NCBI RefSeq assembly: GCF_012932215.1
Contig: NZ_CP048788.1
Location: 248,001-312,000 of the forward strand
DNA length: 64,000 bases
DNA from: Roseobacter ponti
GTDB lineage: Bacteria > Pseudomonadota > Alphaproteobacteria > Rhodobacterales > Rhodobacteraceae
Direction: 5' to 3'
A program made the position numbers and the translations under genes. The notes under the pieces were generated by a model, which searched no databases, was not told where the DNA came from, and was given only the letters and a program-made list of their open reading frames with translations. Each line of letters begins with the position of its first letter. Positions within the stretch are counted from its first letter, which is position 1. Positions 9,567 to 18,496 of the stretch are shown here, piece after piece.

Positions 9567-9622
9567 GATGGTTCTCCTCGTGATGCCGTTGCCCCGCGGA
9601 CCCTGACATGCTGCCCATGTGG

Positions 9623-9647
9623 TGACAACTGGTGACACCCGTTGTCA
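9623..9647. promoter_or_regulatory. Symmetric dyad TGACAAC-N11-GTTGTCA between divergent GST and GFA genes
   Basis: Perfect 7-base inverted arms separated by 11 bases lie in the 128-base divergent intergenic region, about 57 bases from the GST start and 48 from the GFA start. A direct repeat TGGTGACA (9620 and 9630) with 10-base spacing overlaps the left arm. The geometry fits a dimeric repressor or a LysR-type site. No regulator gene is adjacent, so the binding protein is unknown. Confidence 0.4.
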
Positions 9648-9694
9648 GCAGCCTGCGCTATCACAAGGGTCGTATCTGAGCAGAGGAGAATGAT

Positions 9695-10120
9695 ATGCCC
9701 CGGACCGGAAGCTGCCTGTGTGGCGCGGTGACCTATGAGATCAGCGCTGATGTATCGCAAACGGGGGCCTGCCACTGTGGCATGTGCCGCAAATGGAGCG
9801 GCGGTGTTTACCTCGGGGTCGAGGTGCCCGATGGCGGGCTGCAGATCACGGGTGAGGATCACCTGAAAACCTATGCTTCCTCACCCTGGGCCGAGCGGGT
9901 GTTCTGTGGCACCTGTGGCAGCAGTATGTGGTACCGGATGACGGCGACCGGGTCTCACCAGGGCACGTATCATCTGGGGTTTGGCACGCTGGATGATACC
10001 GACGGAATGGAAATGATGGGCGAGATTTTCATCGACAAAAAGCCGGAAGCCTACAGCTTTGCGGGTGACGCTCAGAGGATGACCGAAGCTGAGTTCATGG
10101 CGCTTTTCGGGGGAAGCTAA
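9695..10120 (+). CDS. GFA (glutathione-dependent formaldehyde-activating / CENP-V) family protein
   Basis: A 141-residue zinc protein. Cysteine motifs are CLCG near residue 7, CHCGMCRK near 29 and CGTCGS near 71, the canonical GFA pattern for two Zn ions. Family members were named for promoting formaldehyde-glutathione adduct formation, but the activity of most homologues is unproven. A strong GAGGAG ribosome site precedes the ATG. It shares a divergent promoter region with a glutathione transferase, which makes a glutathione-linked detoxification role plausible. Confidence 0.85.
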   Translation: MPRTGSCLCGAVTYEISADVSQTGACHCGMCRKWSGGVYLGVEVPDGGLQITGEDHLKTYASSPWAERVFCGTCGSSMWYRMTATGSHQGTYHLGFGTLDDTDGMEMMGEIFIDKKPEAYSFAGDAQRMTEAEFMALFGGS

Positions 10121-11118
10121 CGCGCAGCCAGCATTGCGAGACGGATAAAGGCGCGCTCGACCAGCGCCATGCCGGGCGCGTGCTGCCCGGCTGAGCGCAG
10201 CTGCAGATCGGTATCGGTGAGCACACCCAGAGCGGTTTCAAGCCGCACCGCACCCCATTTGCGGGACTGTGCCATCATCCGCTCGCGGTGCGGCCCGAAT
10301 ATGACGGGACGCCCGGAGGTGTCACAGGCCGCGCGGTGCAGCGACCGGAAATGTCGCATCGCACCGATGCACAGGCCGACAGGGGTCACCCCCTGCGCCA
10401 CGAGCTTTTGCATGACCGGCCCGATCTCGGATGCGCGTGCTTCGGCCACGACCATCAGAATATCGTCCACATCCGCCTCGGTCGAGGTGGGCGCACAGGC
10501 TGCGATGTCCGGCATGGAAACCGGGGAGGCATCACCAAGTTTGTAGAGCGCCAGCTTCTCAAGGGTCTGACGGAAATCGCCGGGATCGATTGCCTGCGCC
10601 AGATCATTCAGCGCGGCCATGACCTCGCCCGCTGGTTCTTCAAGCCCGGCATCGCGCAGCGCATGAGCGATCTCTTCGCGGGTCGGAGGATTGTCATAAA
10701 TAGCTGCGGCATAGGCGTTGGGGTGGCTTTCAAAGGCCTTTCGCAGTTTCGACGCGGGTTTGAGGTCGCCCGCTGTGATCACAATCTGCGCGTCGCCCTG
10801 CTGCCAGTCCGCGAGGGCTGCAAGCACCGCGGCTGCCGTATTCTCGTTTGCCTCTTCGACAAACACGGCGCGCGGGCCGGGAAAAAAGCCCACGGCTTTG
10901 ATCGCATCCAGCAAAAGCGCCGGGTCCTTGCGGACATCATTCCCGGTCATCCGGGCCAGACGCATTTCCTCTTCGGCGGCGGGGCCCAGAAGAGCGGCCA
11001 GCATCTGCTGGCGTTTCAGCGCCATGCGCATCCCGTCGCGCCCGAAGATCAGCAGACCGGTCCTGTCTGCGTCCGGCTTTGCGAAATAGCCGGTGGCGTC
11101 GCGGGTGGAGAGCTTCAT
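10117..11118 (-). CDS. holA: DNA polymerase III delta subunit
   Basis: HolA is the delta 'wrench' subunit of the clamp loader, opening the beta sliding clamp. The 333-residue product starts [39 protein letters not shown] and has the family middle domain VEEANENTAAAVLAAL and C-terminal collar segment (GAMRHFRSLHRAAC). It lies directly after lptE with a 4-base overlap, in the leuS-lptE-holA order standard in alphaproteobacteria. The 3' end converges on the GFA gene with a 4-base overlap. Confidence 0.93.
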   Translation of the reverse strand: MKLSTRDATGYFAKPDADRTGLLIFGRDGMRMALKRQQMLAALLGPAAEEEMRLARMTGNDVRKDPALLLDAIKAVGFFPGPRAVFVEEANENTAAAVLAALADWQQGDAQIVITAGDLKPASKLRKAFESHPNAYAAAIYDNPPTREEIAHALRDAGLEEPAGEVMAALNDLAQAIDPGDFRQTLEKLALYKLGDASPVSMPDIAACAPTSTEADVDDILMVVAEARASEIGPVMQKLVAQGVTPVGLCIGAMRHFRSLHRAACDTSGRPVIFGPHRERMMAQSRKWGAVRLETALGVLTDTDLQLRSAGQHAPGMALVERAFIRLAMLAAR

Positions 11119-11594
11119 GTCAGATCGGCAGTGAAAAGCCGGGCAACGATCTGATCGCCAAGCAGAATCATCAGCCGCTGGCGTGCGTCACGCTCGGCGG
11201 CAAGTGTGGCGACAGTGGTCCCGGTCGCGGAATAGCCGGTGAAGTTATCCACCGACCCGGAAGTCACGATGCGACCCGTCGCGGTTTCGGTCAGCGTGTA
11301 ATCCGCCGCCCCGAGCAGGTTGAACCGCAGAATATCGCCCTTCTGGTCCACGGCCAGGTTTTCCTGACCGGTCGCAACGACGAGGGCCAGGCGATAGACC
11401 GGCGTGCTGCTGCGCCCGAGTCGTTCTTCGAGGCGGCGGGTCAGCAGGTAGCCGTCCACCGCATCGGGTTCATCGACCAGCACCTTGTTCTGCAGCGCCT
11501 GCCCGGACCCGCCCGGGGCATAGACCGGCTGAAACCCGCAGGCGGCAAGCACCAGCGGCAGAGACAACAGGGCGCGGCGGTTAAACAACGACAT
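11115..11594 (-). CDS. lptE: LPS-assembly lipoprotein LptE
   Basis: LptE plugs the LptD outer-membrane translocon that delivers LPS to the cell surface. The 159-residue product has a lipoprotein signal, [19 protein letters not shown], with Cys19 in the lipobox LAAC followed by [10 protein letters not shown], the family signature. The rest is the alpha/beta LptE fold ([29 protein letters not shown]). It overlaps leuS by 14 bases and holA by 4, an operon joining translation, LPS export and replication genes. Confidence 0.9.
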   Translation of the reverse strand: MSLFNRRALLSLPLVLAACGFQPVYAPGGSGQALQNKVLVDEPDAVDGYLLTRRLEERLGRSSTPVYRLALVVATGQENLAVDQKGDILRFNLLGAADYTLTETATGRIVTSGSVDNFTGYSATGTTVATLAAERDARQRLMILLGDQIVARLFTADLT

Positions 11595-14127
11595 TCACAA
11601 TCCGTCCGGGAACAACGATGATCTTTTTCGGAGTGGCTCCGTTCAGCGTTCTGATTACAGCCTGATCCGCCAGCGCGGTTTTTTCAACATCTTCCTTGCT
11701 CATATCCGCAGGCACGGTGATCTCGGCGCGCCGTTTGCCGTTGACCTGAATGGGCAGCGTGATGGTGTCAGAGACCAGCATCGCGTCATCCGCAACGGGC
11801 CAGGAGGCGGTGGTGATCAGACCCTCACCGCCCTGACGCGCCCAGATATCTTCGGCAAGGTGCGGCGTCATCGGCGACATCAGCTGCGCCAGCGTCCGGA
11901 TTGCCGCATGCTGTGCCGCGTATCCGGCTTTGGATTTCTGCAGCGTCGCGGTGAAGGCATAAAGCTTTGCGATTGCTGCGTTGAACCCGAAGGATTCAAT
12001 GCCCATGGTCACATCATGGATGGTGACATGCATGGCGCGGATCAGATCATCGTTCCCGTCGCCCTGGTCTTCCTTTTCCATGCCGGCGATCCGCTCACTG
12101 AGGTTCCAGACGCGCGACAGGTGTTTAAATGCGGCCTCAGCACCCGAGGCCGTCCATTCCACATCGCGCTCGGGCGGGCTGTCAGAGAGCACGAACCAGC
12201 GCGCGGTATCCGCACCATAGGCCGATATGATATTGACCGGGTCCACCACGTTCTTTTTGGATTTGGACATCTTGGCGGAGGGGATGATTTCGACTTCTGT
12301 CCCATCGCTGAGTTTGCCGTCCGTGACGTCTTCCGGCAGGTGATACACCGGCCGGCCGTTGTCACCGTGCGTCTGGTAGATCTCATGCGTGACCATGCCC
12401 TGCGTGAAAAGTGCATCAAAGGGCTCGATCGCCGTTTCCGGCAGGTGCCCGGTGATCGCCATCGCGCGGGCGAAAAAGCGTGAATAAAGCAGGTGCAGAA
12501 TAGCGTGCTCGATGCCGCCGATGTACTGATCGACGTTCATCCAGTATTTCGCGTCCTCCATCGAGGTCGGTGTTTTCGCATCCGGTGCGGTGAACCGGGC
12601 GAAATACCACGAGCTGTCCACAAAGGTGTCCATGGTGTCGGTTTCGCGCTTACCGGGCCTGCCGCAGGACGGGCAGGGCGTGTCCCGCCACGTGGGATGC
12701 CGGTCGAGCGGGTTGCCAGGTGTGCCAAAATCTACGTCATAGGGCAGCTCGACGGGCAGGTTTTCTTTCTTTTCCGGGACAACGCCGCAGGTCTCGCAAT
12801 GCACGACGGGGATGGGCGCGCCCCAGTAGCGCTGGCGGCTCAGGCCCCAGTCCCGCAACCGGTATTTGGTCACACCCTGGCCCACGCCACTGGCTTCACA
12901 GAAATCAATGGCGGCATCGATCGCCTCAAGGCCTGTCTGATGCGCCTCGCCGGCAAAACCGCGGTTATAATAGACAGTCTCGGTTTTCGGCGGCACGTAG
13001 GCTTCGGTCAACTCCTCAACGGCGTCCTCCGAGGGCAGATACGTGGAAATGATTGGCAGGCCGTATTTGGTGGCAAACTCGAAATCGCGCTCATCATGCG
13101 CCGGGCATCCGAAGATCGCGCCGGTGCCGTAATCCATCAGGATGAAGTTGGCGATATAGACGGGCAGTTCATGCGCGGTATCAAAGGGATGCCGCACGCG
13201 GATACCGGTGTCATACCCAAGCTTCTCTGCCGTCTCGATGGCTTCTTCGGTGGTGCCGCCCTTGCGGCATTCGGCGCAGAAAGCCGCAACCGCCGGGTCA
13301 TCGCGTTCCAGCAGCTTTGCCAGCGGATGATCCGGCGAGATGCCGACAAAAGACGCGCCCAGCAGCGTGTCGGGCCGGGTTGTATAGACCTCAATCCGGT
13401 CGTGGCCATCGGGGGCATCCACCGTGGAAAAGGCAAACTGCAGACCGCGCGAGCGACCGATCCAGTTTTCCTGCATCAGGCGCACTTTGGCGGGCCAGGC
13501 CTCCAGCGTATCGAGGGCCTCCAGCAGCTCTTCGGAATAATCGGAGATCTTGAAGAACCACTGCGTGAGTTCGCGCCGTTCCACCAGCGCGCCGGAGCGC
13601 CAGCCGCGCCCCTGTTCGACCTGTTCGTTGGCCAGAACAGTCATATCGACCGGATCCCAGTTCACCACCGCGTTCTTGCGATAGACGAGCCCTGCGTTGA
13701 GGAAATCGAGAAAGAGCGCCTGCTGCTGGCCATAATATTCCGGATCGCATGTCGCGAATTCGCGGGACCAGTCGATAGAGAGGCCCAGCGGCTTCATCTG
13801 GTCGCGCATGTCGGCGATATTGCCATAGGTCCAGTCTTTGGGATGGCCGCCGATGGCCATGGCGGCGTTTTCGGCGGGCATCCCGAAGGCGTCCCAGCCC
13901 ATGGGGTGCAGGATGTTATGGCCGGTCGCGAGCTTATAGCGCGCGATCACATCGCCCATTGTGTAGTTGCGCACGTGGCCCATGTGGATGCGCCCCGACG
14001 GATAGGGAAACATCTCAAGCACATAGTACTTGGGCTTGTCCGCGGACCGGACCGCTTTGAAAACCTCGTCTCTGTTCCAGACGTCCTGCCAGCGGGCTTC
14101 GATCTCGGCGGGGGTGTAACGCTCCAT
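11581..14127 (-). CDS. leuS: Leucyl-tRNA synthetase
   Basis: A class I aminoacyl-tRNA synthetase of 848 residues, normal for the bacterial enzyme. The HIGH-type motif is HMGH at residues 48-51 and the KMSKS loop (KMSKSKKN) is near residue 618. The inserted editing domain is present, with the zinc-like Cys cluster of the ZN-1 region (CETCGV and CPSCGRP). It is upstream of lptE and holA and about 92 bases downstream of the DUF3576 gene. No T-box or leader peptide is seen. Confidence 0.97.
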   Translation of the reverse strand: MERYTPAEIEARWQDVWNRDEVFKAVRSADKPKYYVLEMFPYPSGRIHMGHVRNYTMGDVIARYKLATGHNILHPMGWDAFGMPAENAAMAIGGHPKDWTYGNIADMRDQMKPLGLSIDWSREFATCDPEYYGQQQALFLDFLNAGLVYRKNAVVNWDPVDMTVLANEQVEQGRGWRSGALVERRELTQWFFKISDYSEELLEALDTLEAWPAKVRLMQENWIGRSRGLQFAFSTVDAPDGHDRIEVYTTRPDTLLGASFVGISPDHPLAKLLERDDPAVAAFCAECRKGGTTEEAIETAEKLGYDTGIRVRHPFDTAHELPVYIANFILMDYGTGAIFGCPAHDERDFEFATKYGLPIISTYLPSEDAVEELTEAYVPPKTETVYYNRGFAGEAHQTGLEAIDAAIDFCEASGVGQGVTKYRLRDWGLSRQRYWGAPIPVVHCETCGVVPEKKENLPVELPYDVDFGTPGNPLDRHPTWRDTPCPSCGRPGKRETDTMDTFVDSSWYFARFTAPDAKTPTSMEDAKYWMNVDQYIGGIEHAILHLLYSRFFARAMAITGHLPETAIEPFDALFTQGMVTHEIYQTHGDNGRPVYHLPEDVTDGKLSDGTEVEIIPSAKMSKSKKNVVDPVNIISAYGADTARWFVLSDSPPERDVEWTASGAEAAFKHLSRVWNLSERIAGMEKEDQGDGNDDLIRAMHVTIHDVTMGIESFGFNAAIAKLYAFTATLQKSKAGYAAQHAAIRTLAQLMSPMTPHLAEDIWARQGGEGLITTASWPVADDAMLVSDTITLPIQVNGKRRAEITVPADMSKEDVEKTALADQAVIRTLNGATPKKIIVVPGRIVNVVV

Positions 14128-14151
14128 CTTTGCGTCCTCTTTAACGTAGCA

Positions 14152-14185
14152 GCGCCGGGAGCCGTTCAGTCACGGGGCCCGGCGC
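14152..14185. other. GC-rich hairpin in the DUF3576-leuS gap
   Basis: GCGCCGGG (14152-14159) and CCCGGCGC (14178-14185) form a perfect 8-base stem around an 18-base loop between the stop of the DUF3576 gene and the start of leuS. No U-tract follows on the minus strand, so it is not a classical terminator. It could be a processing or attenuation element within the operon mRNA, or chance in GC-rich DNA. Confidence 0.3.
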
Positions 14186-14219
14186 GGTATTGGAAGTGAT
14201 ATTCTGTCGGCCGGGGCCG

Positions 14220-14741
14220 TCAGAAGCTGGCGTCGAGGTTCCTGATCTGGCGGGCGCGGGTCAGAATGGCGTCTTCTACGGCACGGATGGTGGCGGCACT
14301 GGCCGGACCGTTGCGCGTCTGCAGCGACAGGTTCAGCGAGCGCGCATCAAGCGCAGGGTCATCAATAAGCACGGTGGCGCGATAGGCGCGGCCGCCGCCC
14401 GGCGGTGTCCCGTATCCGGTGATGATCACGCCGGTAAAGGGATCAACCGATTCGACCGGCAGAAATTCGAGGATTTCGAGCGTTGCTGACCACAGATACT
14501 TGTTTACGGCCACCTCGACTTCTGTGTTGCCGCGCCGGAACGCGTCCCAGATTGTCGTCGGTTCGGACTGGCCCGGCTCAAGGTTGCGCCGCTGATCGCT
14601 GTCGAGATCGATGGCGCTGCCGGGACGCGCGGGTGGTCCTGCGGGCGCGGAAGTTGTCTGCGTCGAGCTTCCGCCACAGGCAGCCAGCGCAGCCGTCAGG
14701 GCAAAAACCCCTGAATACTTCAGATAAGTCGTTATTTTCAT
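14220..14741 (-). CDS. DUF3576 family lipoprotein
   Basis: A 173-residue lipoprotein. The signal MKITTYLKYSGVFALTAALAAC ends in lipobox LAAC, followed by a Ser/Thr/Pro-rich linker (GGSSTQTTSAPAGPPARPG) and a DUF3576 domain containing WDAFRRGNTEVEVAVNKYLW and TGVIITGYGTPP. I placed the start at the ATG at 14741, where the signal peptide begins; an upstream in-frame extension lacks sense. The domain resembles those found beside leuS in most Rhodobacteraceae and is thought to be envelope-related. The function is unknown. Confidence 0.85.
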   Translation of the reverse strand: MKITTYLKYSGVFALTAALAACGGSSTQTTSAPAGPPARPGSAIDLDSDQRRNLEPGQSEPTTIWDAFRRGNTEVEVAVNKYLWSATLEILEFLPVESVDPFTGVIITGYGTPPGGGRAYRATVLIDDPALDARSLNLSLQTRNGPASAATIRAVEDAILTRARQIRNLDASF

Positions 14742-15027
14742 AAGGCCGCCCGATTTATGTCCTGTGCGGCACGTTAATCCAACTGGCAGAGCAGGGACAA
14801 GGGCGTTCTGGGCTGTGGAGGCGCCATGCATTCCGCTGCCTGTTATATGGCGGATAAACCGTGTGACCGGGGCGCTTTAACGAGTGTGGCAAACCTGCAC
14901 CATTTTTCCCGGGTCTCGTCACGGTCCCGACCAAGTTCTTGAATGCTGACCGGGAAAGAGCGAAACACACCGCAGGTTCACAATGGATTCTCCCGTGAAC
15001 AACGAAATAGCAACTGAGGACAAGTTC

Positions 15028-15999
15028 ATGAAAAAACTTCTCATCGCTACAACAGCTCTGGTGGGTACAGCAGGCGTCGTAGCAGCAGATACAACATTCT
15101 CCGGCTACGGTCGTTTCGGTATTCTCTATGAAGAAGACCGTGGCGGTGGCACTCAGGAAGAAACACGGCTGGAGAGCCGCTATCGCCTGAACATCGACTC
15201 ATCCACAGAAACAGACGGTGGCATCCGCTTCGCTGTCCGTGTTCGTATCCAGGGTGACGATGGCTCCAACGGTGAGCAGGGCACAGCCGGTCTGAACGGT
15301 GCGCGTTTCCAGGTTAACGCTGGTGGCCTGCGCGTTCGCGTTGGTAACATCTCCGGTGTTCACGATGCGGCAGAAGTTGTTAACTTCTTCGGCTTCGAGC
15401 CCGGCCTTATCGGTCAGGTTGGCCACTACTCCACATTCGGCGGCGGCCCGATCGACTTCTACGAAGTACGTTCGAACGGTGTTACCGGTGTTAACGTGAA
15501 GTACGAAATGGGTGACTTCGCAGTGATGGCGTCCTACTCGCCTGACTACTCCGAAAACCTCGGCACCGGCCCGAGCTCCACAGACGACTACGAAGCATTC
15601 GAAATCGGTGCATCTTACACCGTTTCCGGCTGGACCTTCGGCGTTGGCTACGGCACCGCTCAGGACGATGACGGCGCAGCACCTTACGACACCGACTTCT
15701 GGACAGCGACTGCAACAGGTACCGTTGGTATCGCAGACATCGCGTTCTTCGTTGGCGACTCCGACGGTGACTTCACAGCGAACGACGACGTTGCCTACGG
15801 TATCTCCGGCTCCGTTCCTGTCGGCGCAGCAACAAACATCGTGGCATCTGTTGCCGGCGGTGGTGCTGACGCACTGGACGAAGCATACGGCATCGGCTTC
15901 ACCCACTCCCTGGGCGGCGGCGTGTCCCTGTCCGGTATGGTTGGTTCCAACACTTCCAGCAACACCGTTGCTGACCTGGGTGTTCGCTTCAACTTCTAA
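15028..15999 (+). CDS. Outer-membrane porin (Rhodobacter-type, 16-stranded family)
   Basis: A 323-residue porin with a 20-residue signal peptide (MKKLLIATTALVGTAGVVAA). The mature N-terminus DTTFSGYGRFGILYEED and the C-terminus TVADLGVRFNF, ending in the aromatic residue needed for BAM-dependent insertion, are typical. Beta-strands alternate with acidic, glycine-rich turns throughout. Codon choice is strikingly different from the neighbours (GGT, GTT, ATC, AAC and ACA favoured), a sign of very high expression. GAGGA lies 7 bases before the ATG, and a strong terminator with a UUCG loop follows. It is probably a major general diffusion porin. Confidence 0.93.
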   Translation: MKKLLIATTALVGTAGVVAADTTFSGYGRFGILYEEDRGGGTQEETRLESRYRLNIDSSTETDGGIRFAVRVRIQGDDGSNGEQGTAGLNGARFQVNAGGLRVRVGNISGVHDAAEVVNFFGFEPGLIGQVGHYSTFGGGPIDFYEVRSNGVTGVNVKYEMGDFAVMASYSPDYSENLGTGPSSTDDYEAFEIGASYTVSGWTFGVGYGTAQDDDGAAPYDTDFWTATATGTVGIADIAFFVGDSDGDFTANDDVAYGISGSVPVGAATNIVASVAGGGADALDEAYGIGFTHSLGGGVSLSGMVGSNTSSNTVADLGVRFNF

Positions 16000-16025
16000 G
16001 TTGAACGCAACTACCTGAGAAAATC

Positions 16026-16054
16026 GGGGCGGACCTTCGGGTTCGCCCCTTTTC
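16026..16054 (+). terminator. Rho-independent terminator of the porin gene
   Basis: A 10-base stem GGGGCGGACC/GGTTCGCCCC (one G-U pair) encloses a TTCG tetraloop (16036-16039) and is followed by TTTTCTTTT. It lies 26 bases after the porin stop. Confidence 0.93.
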
Positions 16055-16104
16055 TTTTCGGCCACTCTCTTATGTAACTGTTCTGAACAGGGGAGGACGC
16101 CGGT

Positions 16105-16758
16105 ATGGGCCTGCAGGACATCAAAGATAAAACAGCCGCTGCTGAGGCCGCCGCAGGACGCGCGCCCGGATCGGTGACGGTGATTGCGGTTTCCAAGGTA
16201 CAGCCCGACGCACGTGTGCATGCGGTTCTGTCTGAGGGCCACCGGACTTTCGGTGAAAACCGCGTTCAGGAAGCAGCCGGCAAATGGCCGGGGTTCCGCG
16301 AGGAATTTGACGGCATCGATCTGCATCTGATCGGGCCTTTGCAGTCCAACAAGGCACGCCAGTCTTTTGAGCTTTTTCAGTGCATCCATTCGCTTGACCG
16401 GCCAAAGCTGGCAAAAACCTTTGCGCGGCTGGCGCAGGAAACCGGTGGCTGTCCTGATCTTTTCGTTCAGGTGAACACCGGAGAAGAGCCGCAAAAAGCA
16501 GGCATTCTGCCCGCAGATGCCGATGCTTTCATCAAAGACTGTCTCGGGATGGATCTGCCGGTGCGGGGGCTGATGTGTATTCCGCCCGCTGACGAGGAAG
16601 CGTCCCTGCATTTCGCACTTCTGGCCAAAATCGCCGAACGCAACGGGCTGAAGGGTCTCAGCATGGGCATGAGTGGTGATTTTGAAGCGGCAATCGCACT
16701 CGGGGCCACGCATATCCGCGTGGGCTCCGCCATTTTCGGCGCGCGCGAAACGGGTTAG
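16105..16758 (+). CDS. YggS-type pyridoxal phosphate homeostasis protein (PLPBP)
   Basis: A 217-residue PLP-binding protein with the alanine-racemase-like TIM-barrel fold and no known catalytic activity; homologues buffer PLP and affect amino-acid homeostasis. The PLP lysine is Lys31 in VTVIAVSKVQPD, followed by the family signature FGENRVQEA and the phosphate-binding end SMGMSGDFEAAIALGATHIRVGSAIFG. GGAGG precedes the ATG. The 3' end overlaps the convergent L,D-transpeptidase-like gene by 4 bases. Confidence 0.93.
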   Translation: MGLQDIKDKTAAAEAAAGRAPGSVTVIAVSKVQPDARVHAVLSEGHRTFGENRVQEAAGKWPGFREEFDGIDLHLIGPLQSNKARQSFELFQCIHSLDRPKLAKTFARLAQETGGCPDLFVQVNTGEEPQKAGILPADADAFIKDCLGMDLPVRGLMCIPPADEEASLHFALLAKIAERNGLKGLSMGMSGDFEAAIALGATHIRVGSAIFGARETG

Positions 16759-17249
16759 GGCACGATCAGCCGGGTCTGCAACGTGATCAGCGGCGCAATC
16801 CGGCGCAGGTCTTTGCGGCGAAAGGCGACGCAGCCTTCGGTCGGATATCCTGGCCGGCGCTGCTGATGGATGAAGATGGCCGAGCCGCGCCCTTTGACCG
16901 CATAGGGCCAGTTCCAGTCGGTCAGGATGATCAGATCATAGAGCGGATCGGCCCGGCGCAGCACCTCGTGGCTGTGCGGATAGGGTGCGCGCACCATCAT
17001 GTTGTAGTCTTCGTGGCGTATGTCATCGGACCACAGATCGCCCGGGCCGACGGGCAGCGCCCAGGGTGCGGGCCGCGCGATCCGGTCGGGGCGATAGAGC
17101 ATGCCGACAATGCGGTGCACACCGCGCGGGGTGGCGCCATCACCCTCTTTCTTACGGTCTGTGGTGCCGGTCCTGCCGATGGTGCAGGGATAATACTGCC
17201 CCCGGAATCGCACGCCGCGCGGGGTCAGTACCAGATCAAAGGGCGTCAC
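16755..17249 (-). CDS. L,D-transpeptidase (YkuD) domain protein without a visible signal peptide
   Basis: A 164-residue YkuD-fold protein. The catalytic motif reads IHQQ...TEGCVAFRR, with His128 and Cys140; the usual SHGC is TEGC here, a common variant in this family. No signal peptide or membrane anchor can be seen at the start (MTPFDLVLTPRGVRFRGQYY), so how it reaches peptidoglycan is unclear, or it may act on another substrate. It overlaps the ribA stop by 4 bases and is therefore translated from the ribA mRNA. Confidence 0.82.
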   Translation of the reverse strand: MTPFDLVLTPRGVRFRGQYYPCTIGRTGTTDRKKEGDGATPRGVHRIVGMLYRPDRIARPAPWALPVGPGDLWSDDIRHEDYNMMVRAPYPHSHEVLRRADPLYDLIILTDWNWPYAVKGRGSAIFIHQQRRPGYPTEGCVAFRRKDLRRIAPLITLQTRLIVP

Positions 17250-18334
17250 GGCAGGTGCCCGGATTTGCGCACTTTGGTCGCGAGATAGTCGCGGTTGTGC
17301 CGGTTCACACCCACATGAAGCGGCACCCGTTCCGTCACCGCCACCCCGCAGGCCTGCATCATGTCGGACTTGGCGGGATTGTTCGTCATCAGGCGAACCG
17401 ATGAAAAACCCAGTGATTTCAGGATATCAGCGCCCAGACGGAAATCGCGCTCGTCGTCTTCAAACCCCAGCCGGTGGTTGGCCTCGACCGTATCGAACCC
17501 CTGATCCTGCAGGGCATAGGCGCGCATTTTGTTGGCAAGGCCAATGCCGCGCCCTTCCTGGTTCATATAGAGCAGGATGCCATGCCCCTCCGCGCCCATC
17601 TGTGCCAGGGCCGCGCGCAGCTGCGGGCCACAGTCGCATTTCAGCGAGCCCATCAGGTCTCCTGTGAAACAGGCGGAATGCAGCCGGGTCAGCACCGGTT
17701 TGCTGCGATCGGGGCGGCCGATTTCAATGGCATAGTGTTCTTCGCCGCCGTCATCGGGGCGGAACACATGCAGCCGGCCAGCCTCGGACACTTCCATGGG
17801 CAGGCGCGCACTGACCACCTCACCGAGGGGACTGCGCGCATCCAGCAACCCGGCCATCTCGTTCAGCGGCAGGCAGGTCAGCGCGTTGCCGGCGGCAAAA
17901 TCAGCCCCGTTTTCAAGCGACACGACAAGGGCCGCCGGCAGCAACCGCGCGCTTTTCGCCAGCCGCAGGGCCGCGCGGTGGGCATCGGCGGGGCCGCTGC
18001 GTGCGCAGTTAAGCGGCCCTTTCATGGGGTGCATCAGATCGTTTTCGGGGCTCGCCACCGCCCGGATCCAGTCCGGCCCGGCATCATCGGGCAGCAGGAT
18101 ACGCGCGATATCCCCGTCATAAGCACGCGCTTTCAGCGTCTGAGCCCGCCGCGCGGTGATCGCCAGTACCATTTCGCCGGCTATTTCGCGCAGGGCCGCA
18201 AAACGCGCAGGGCCGATGGTTTCAGCGGCTGAAATCAGCACCGGCGCCGCGCCGTCGAGCACCACAGGCACCCCCATGCGCAGATCTGCGCGCGCCCGGG
18301 CCAGCCGTTCTGTGAGGGAAGGTGCGATGCTCAT
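17246..18334 (-). CDS. ribA: GTP cyclohydrolase II with degenerate N-terminal domain
   Basis: GTP cyclohydrolase II opens GTP to 2,5-diamino-6-ribosylamino-pyrimidinone phosphate, the first step of riboflavin synthesis. The zinc site is intact: Cys222, Cys233 and Cys235 in ACFTGDLMGSLKCDC. The GTP-binding NQEGRGIGLANKM follows at 258-270. The first 170 residues resemble the N-terminal extension found in other alphaproteobacterial RibA proteins and look like a decayed DHBP-synthase-type domain, with no recognisable RibB active site. No FMN riboswitch is seen upstream, and the ribosome site is weak. Confidence 0.9.
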   Translation of the reverse strand: MSIAPSLTERLARARADLRMGVPVVLDGAAPVLISAAETIGPARFAALREIAGEMVLAITARRAQTLKARAYDGDIARILLPDDAGPDWIRAVASPENDLMHPMKGPLNCARSGPADAHRAALRLAKSARLLPAALVVSLENGADFAAGNALTCLPLNEMAGLLDARSPLGEVVSARLPMEVSEAGRLHVFRPDDGGEEHYAIEIGRPDRSKPVLTRLHSACFTGDLMGSLKCDCGPQLRAALAQMGAEGHGILLYMNQEGRGIGLANKMRAYALQDQGFDTVEANHRLGFEDDERDFRLGADILKSLGFSSVRLMTNNPAKSDMMQACGVAVTERVPLHVGVNRHNRDYLATKVRKSGHLP

Positions 18335-18387
18335 GATGTTACAATGCCCGAGGTCTACGATGCTGATCTAGGGCAAACCGGGCGGAA

Positions 18388-18415
18388 TTGAAACAATTGG
18401 CGGCCTCTGTAACAC
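18388..18415 (+). promoter_or_regulatory. Candidate promoter of the CenR-like regulator gene
   Basis: TTGAAA (18388-18393), 16 bases, then TAACAC (18410-18415). The -35 box is good and the -10 box poor. It overlaps a perfect 7-base hairpin CGGCCTC/GAGGCCG (18401-18422), which may be part of the leader or an operator. This is a motif match only. Confidence 0.3.
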
Positions 18416-18496
18416 GAGGCCGTGAGAGAATTTGTGCCGCACTTGCCTGAAACCGGGCAAATCGCCATCTGTGATACAACGAGAGGGAGATTACCC

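Noticed and set aside
12493-14199. 568-codon plus-strand open frame antisense to leuS
   Set aside because: The composition mirrors the leuS codon pattern, and no domain or ribosome site is visible.
15199-16713. 504-codon minus-strand open frame over the porin and PLPBP genes
   Set aside because: It is an artefact of the strongly biased porin codons on the other strand; the protein is cysteine- and valine-rich without any family pattern.
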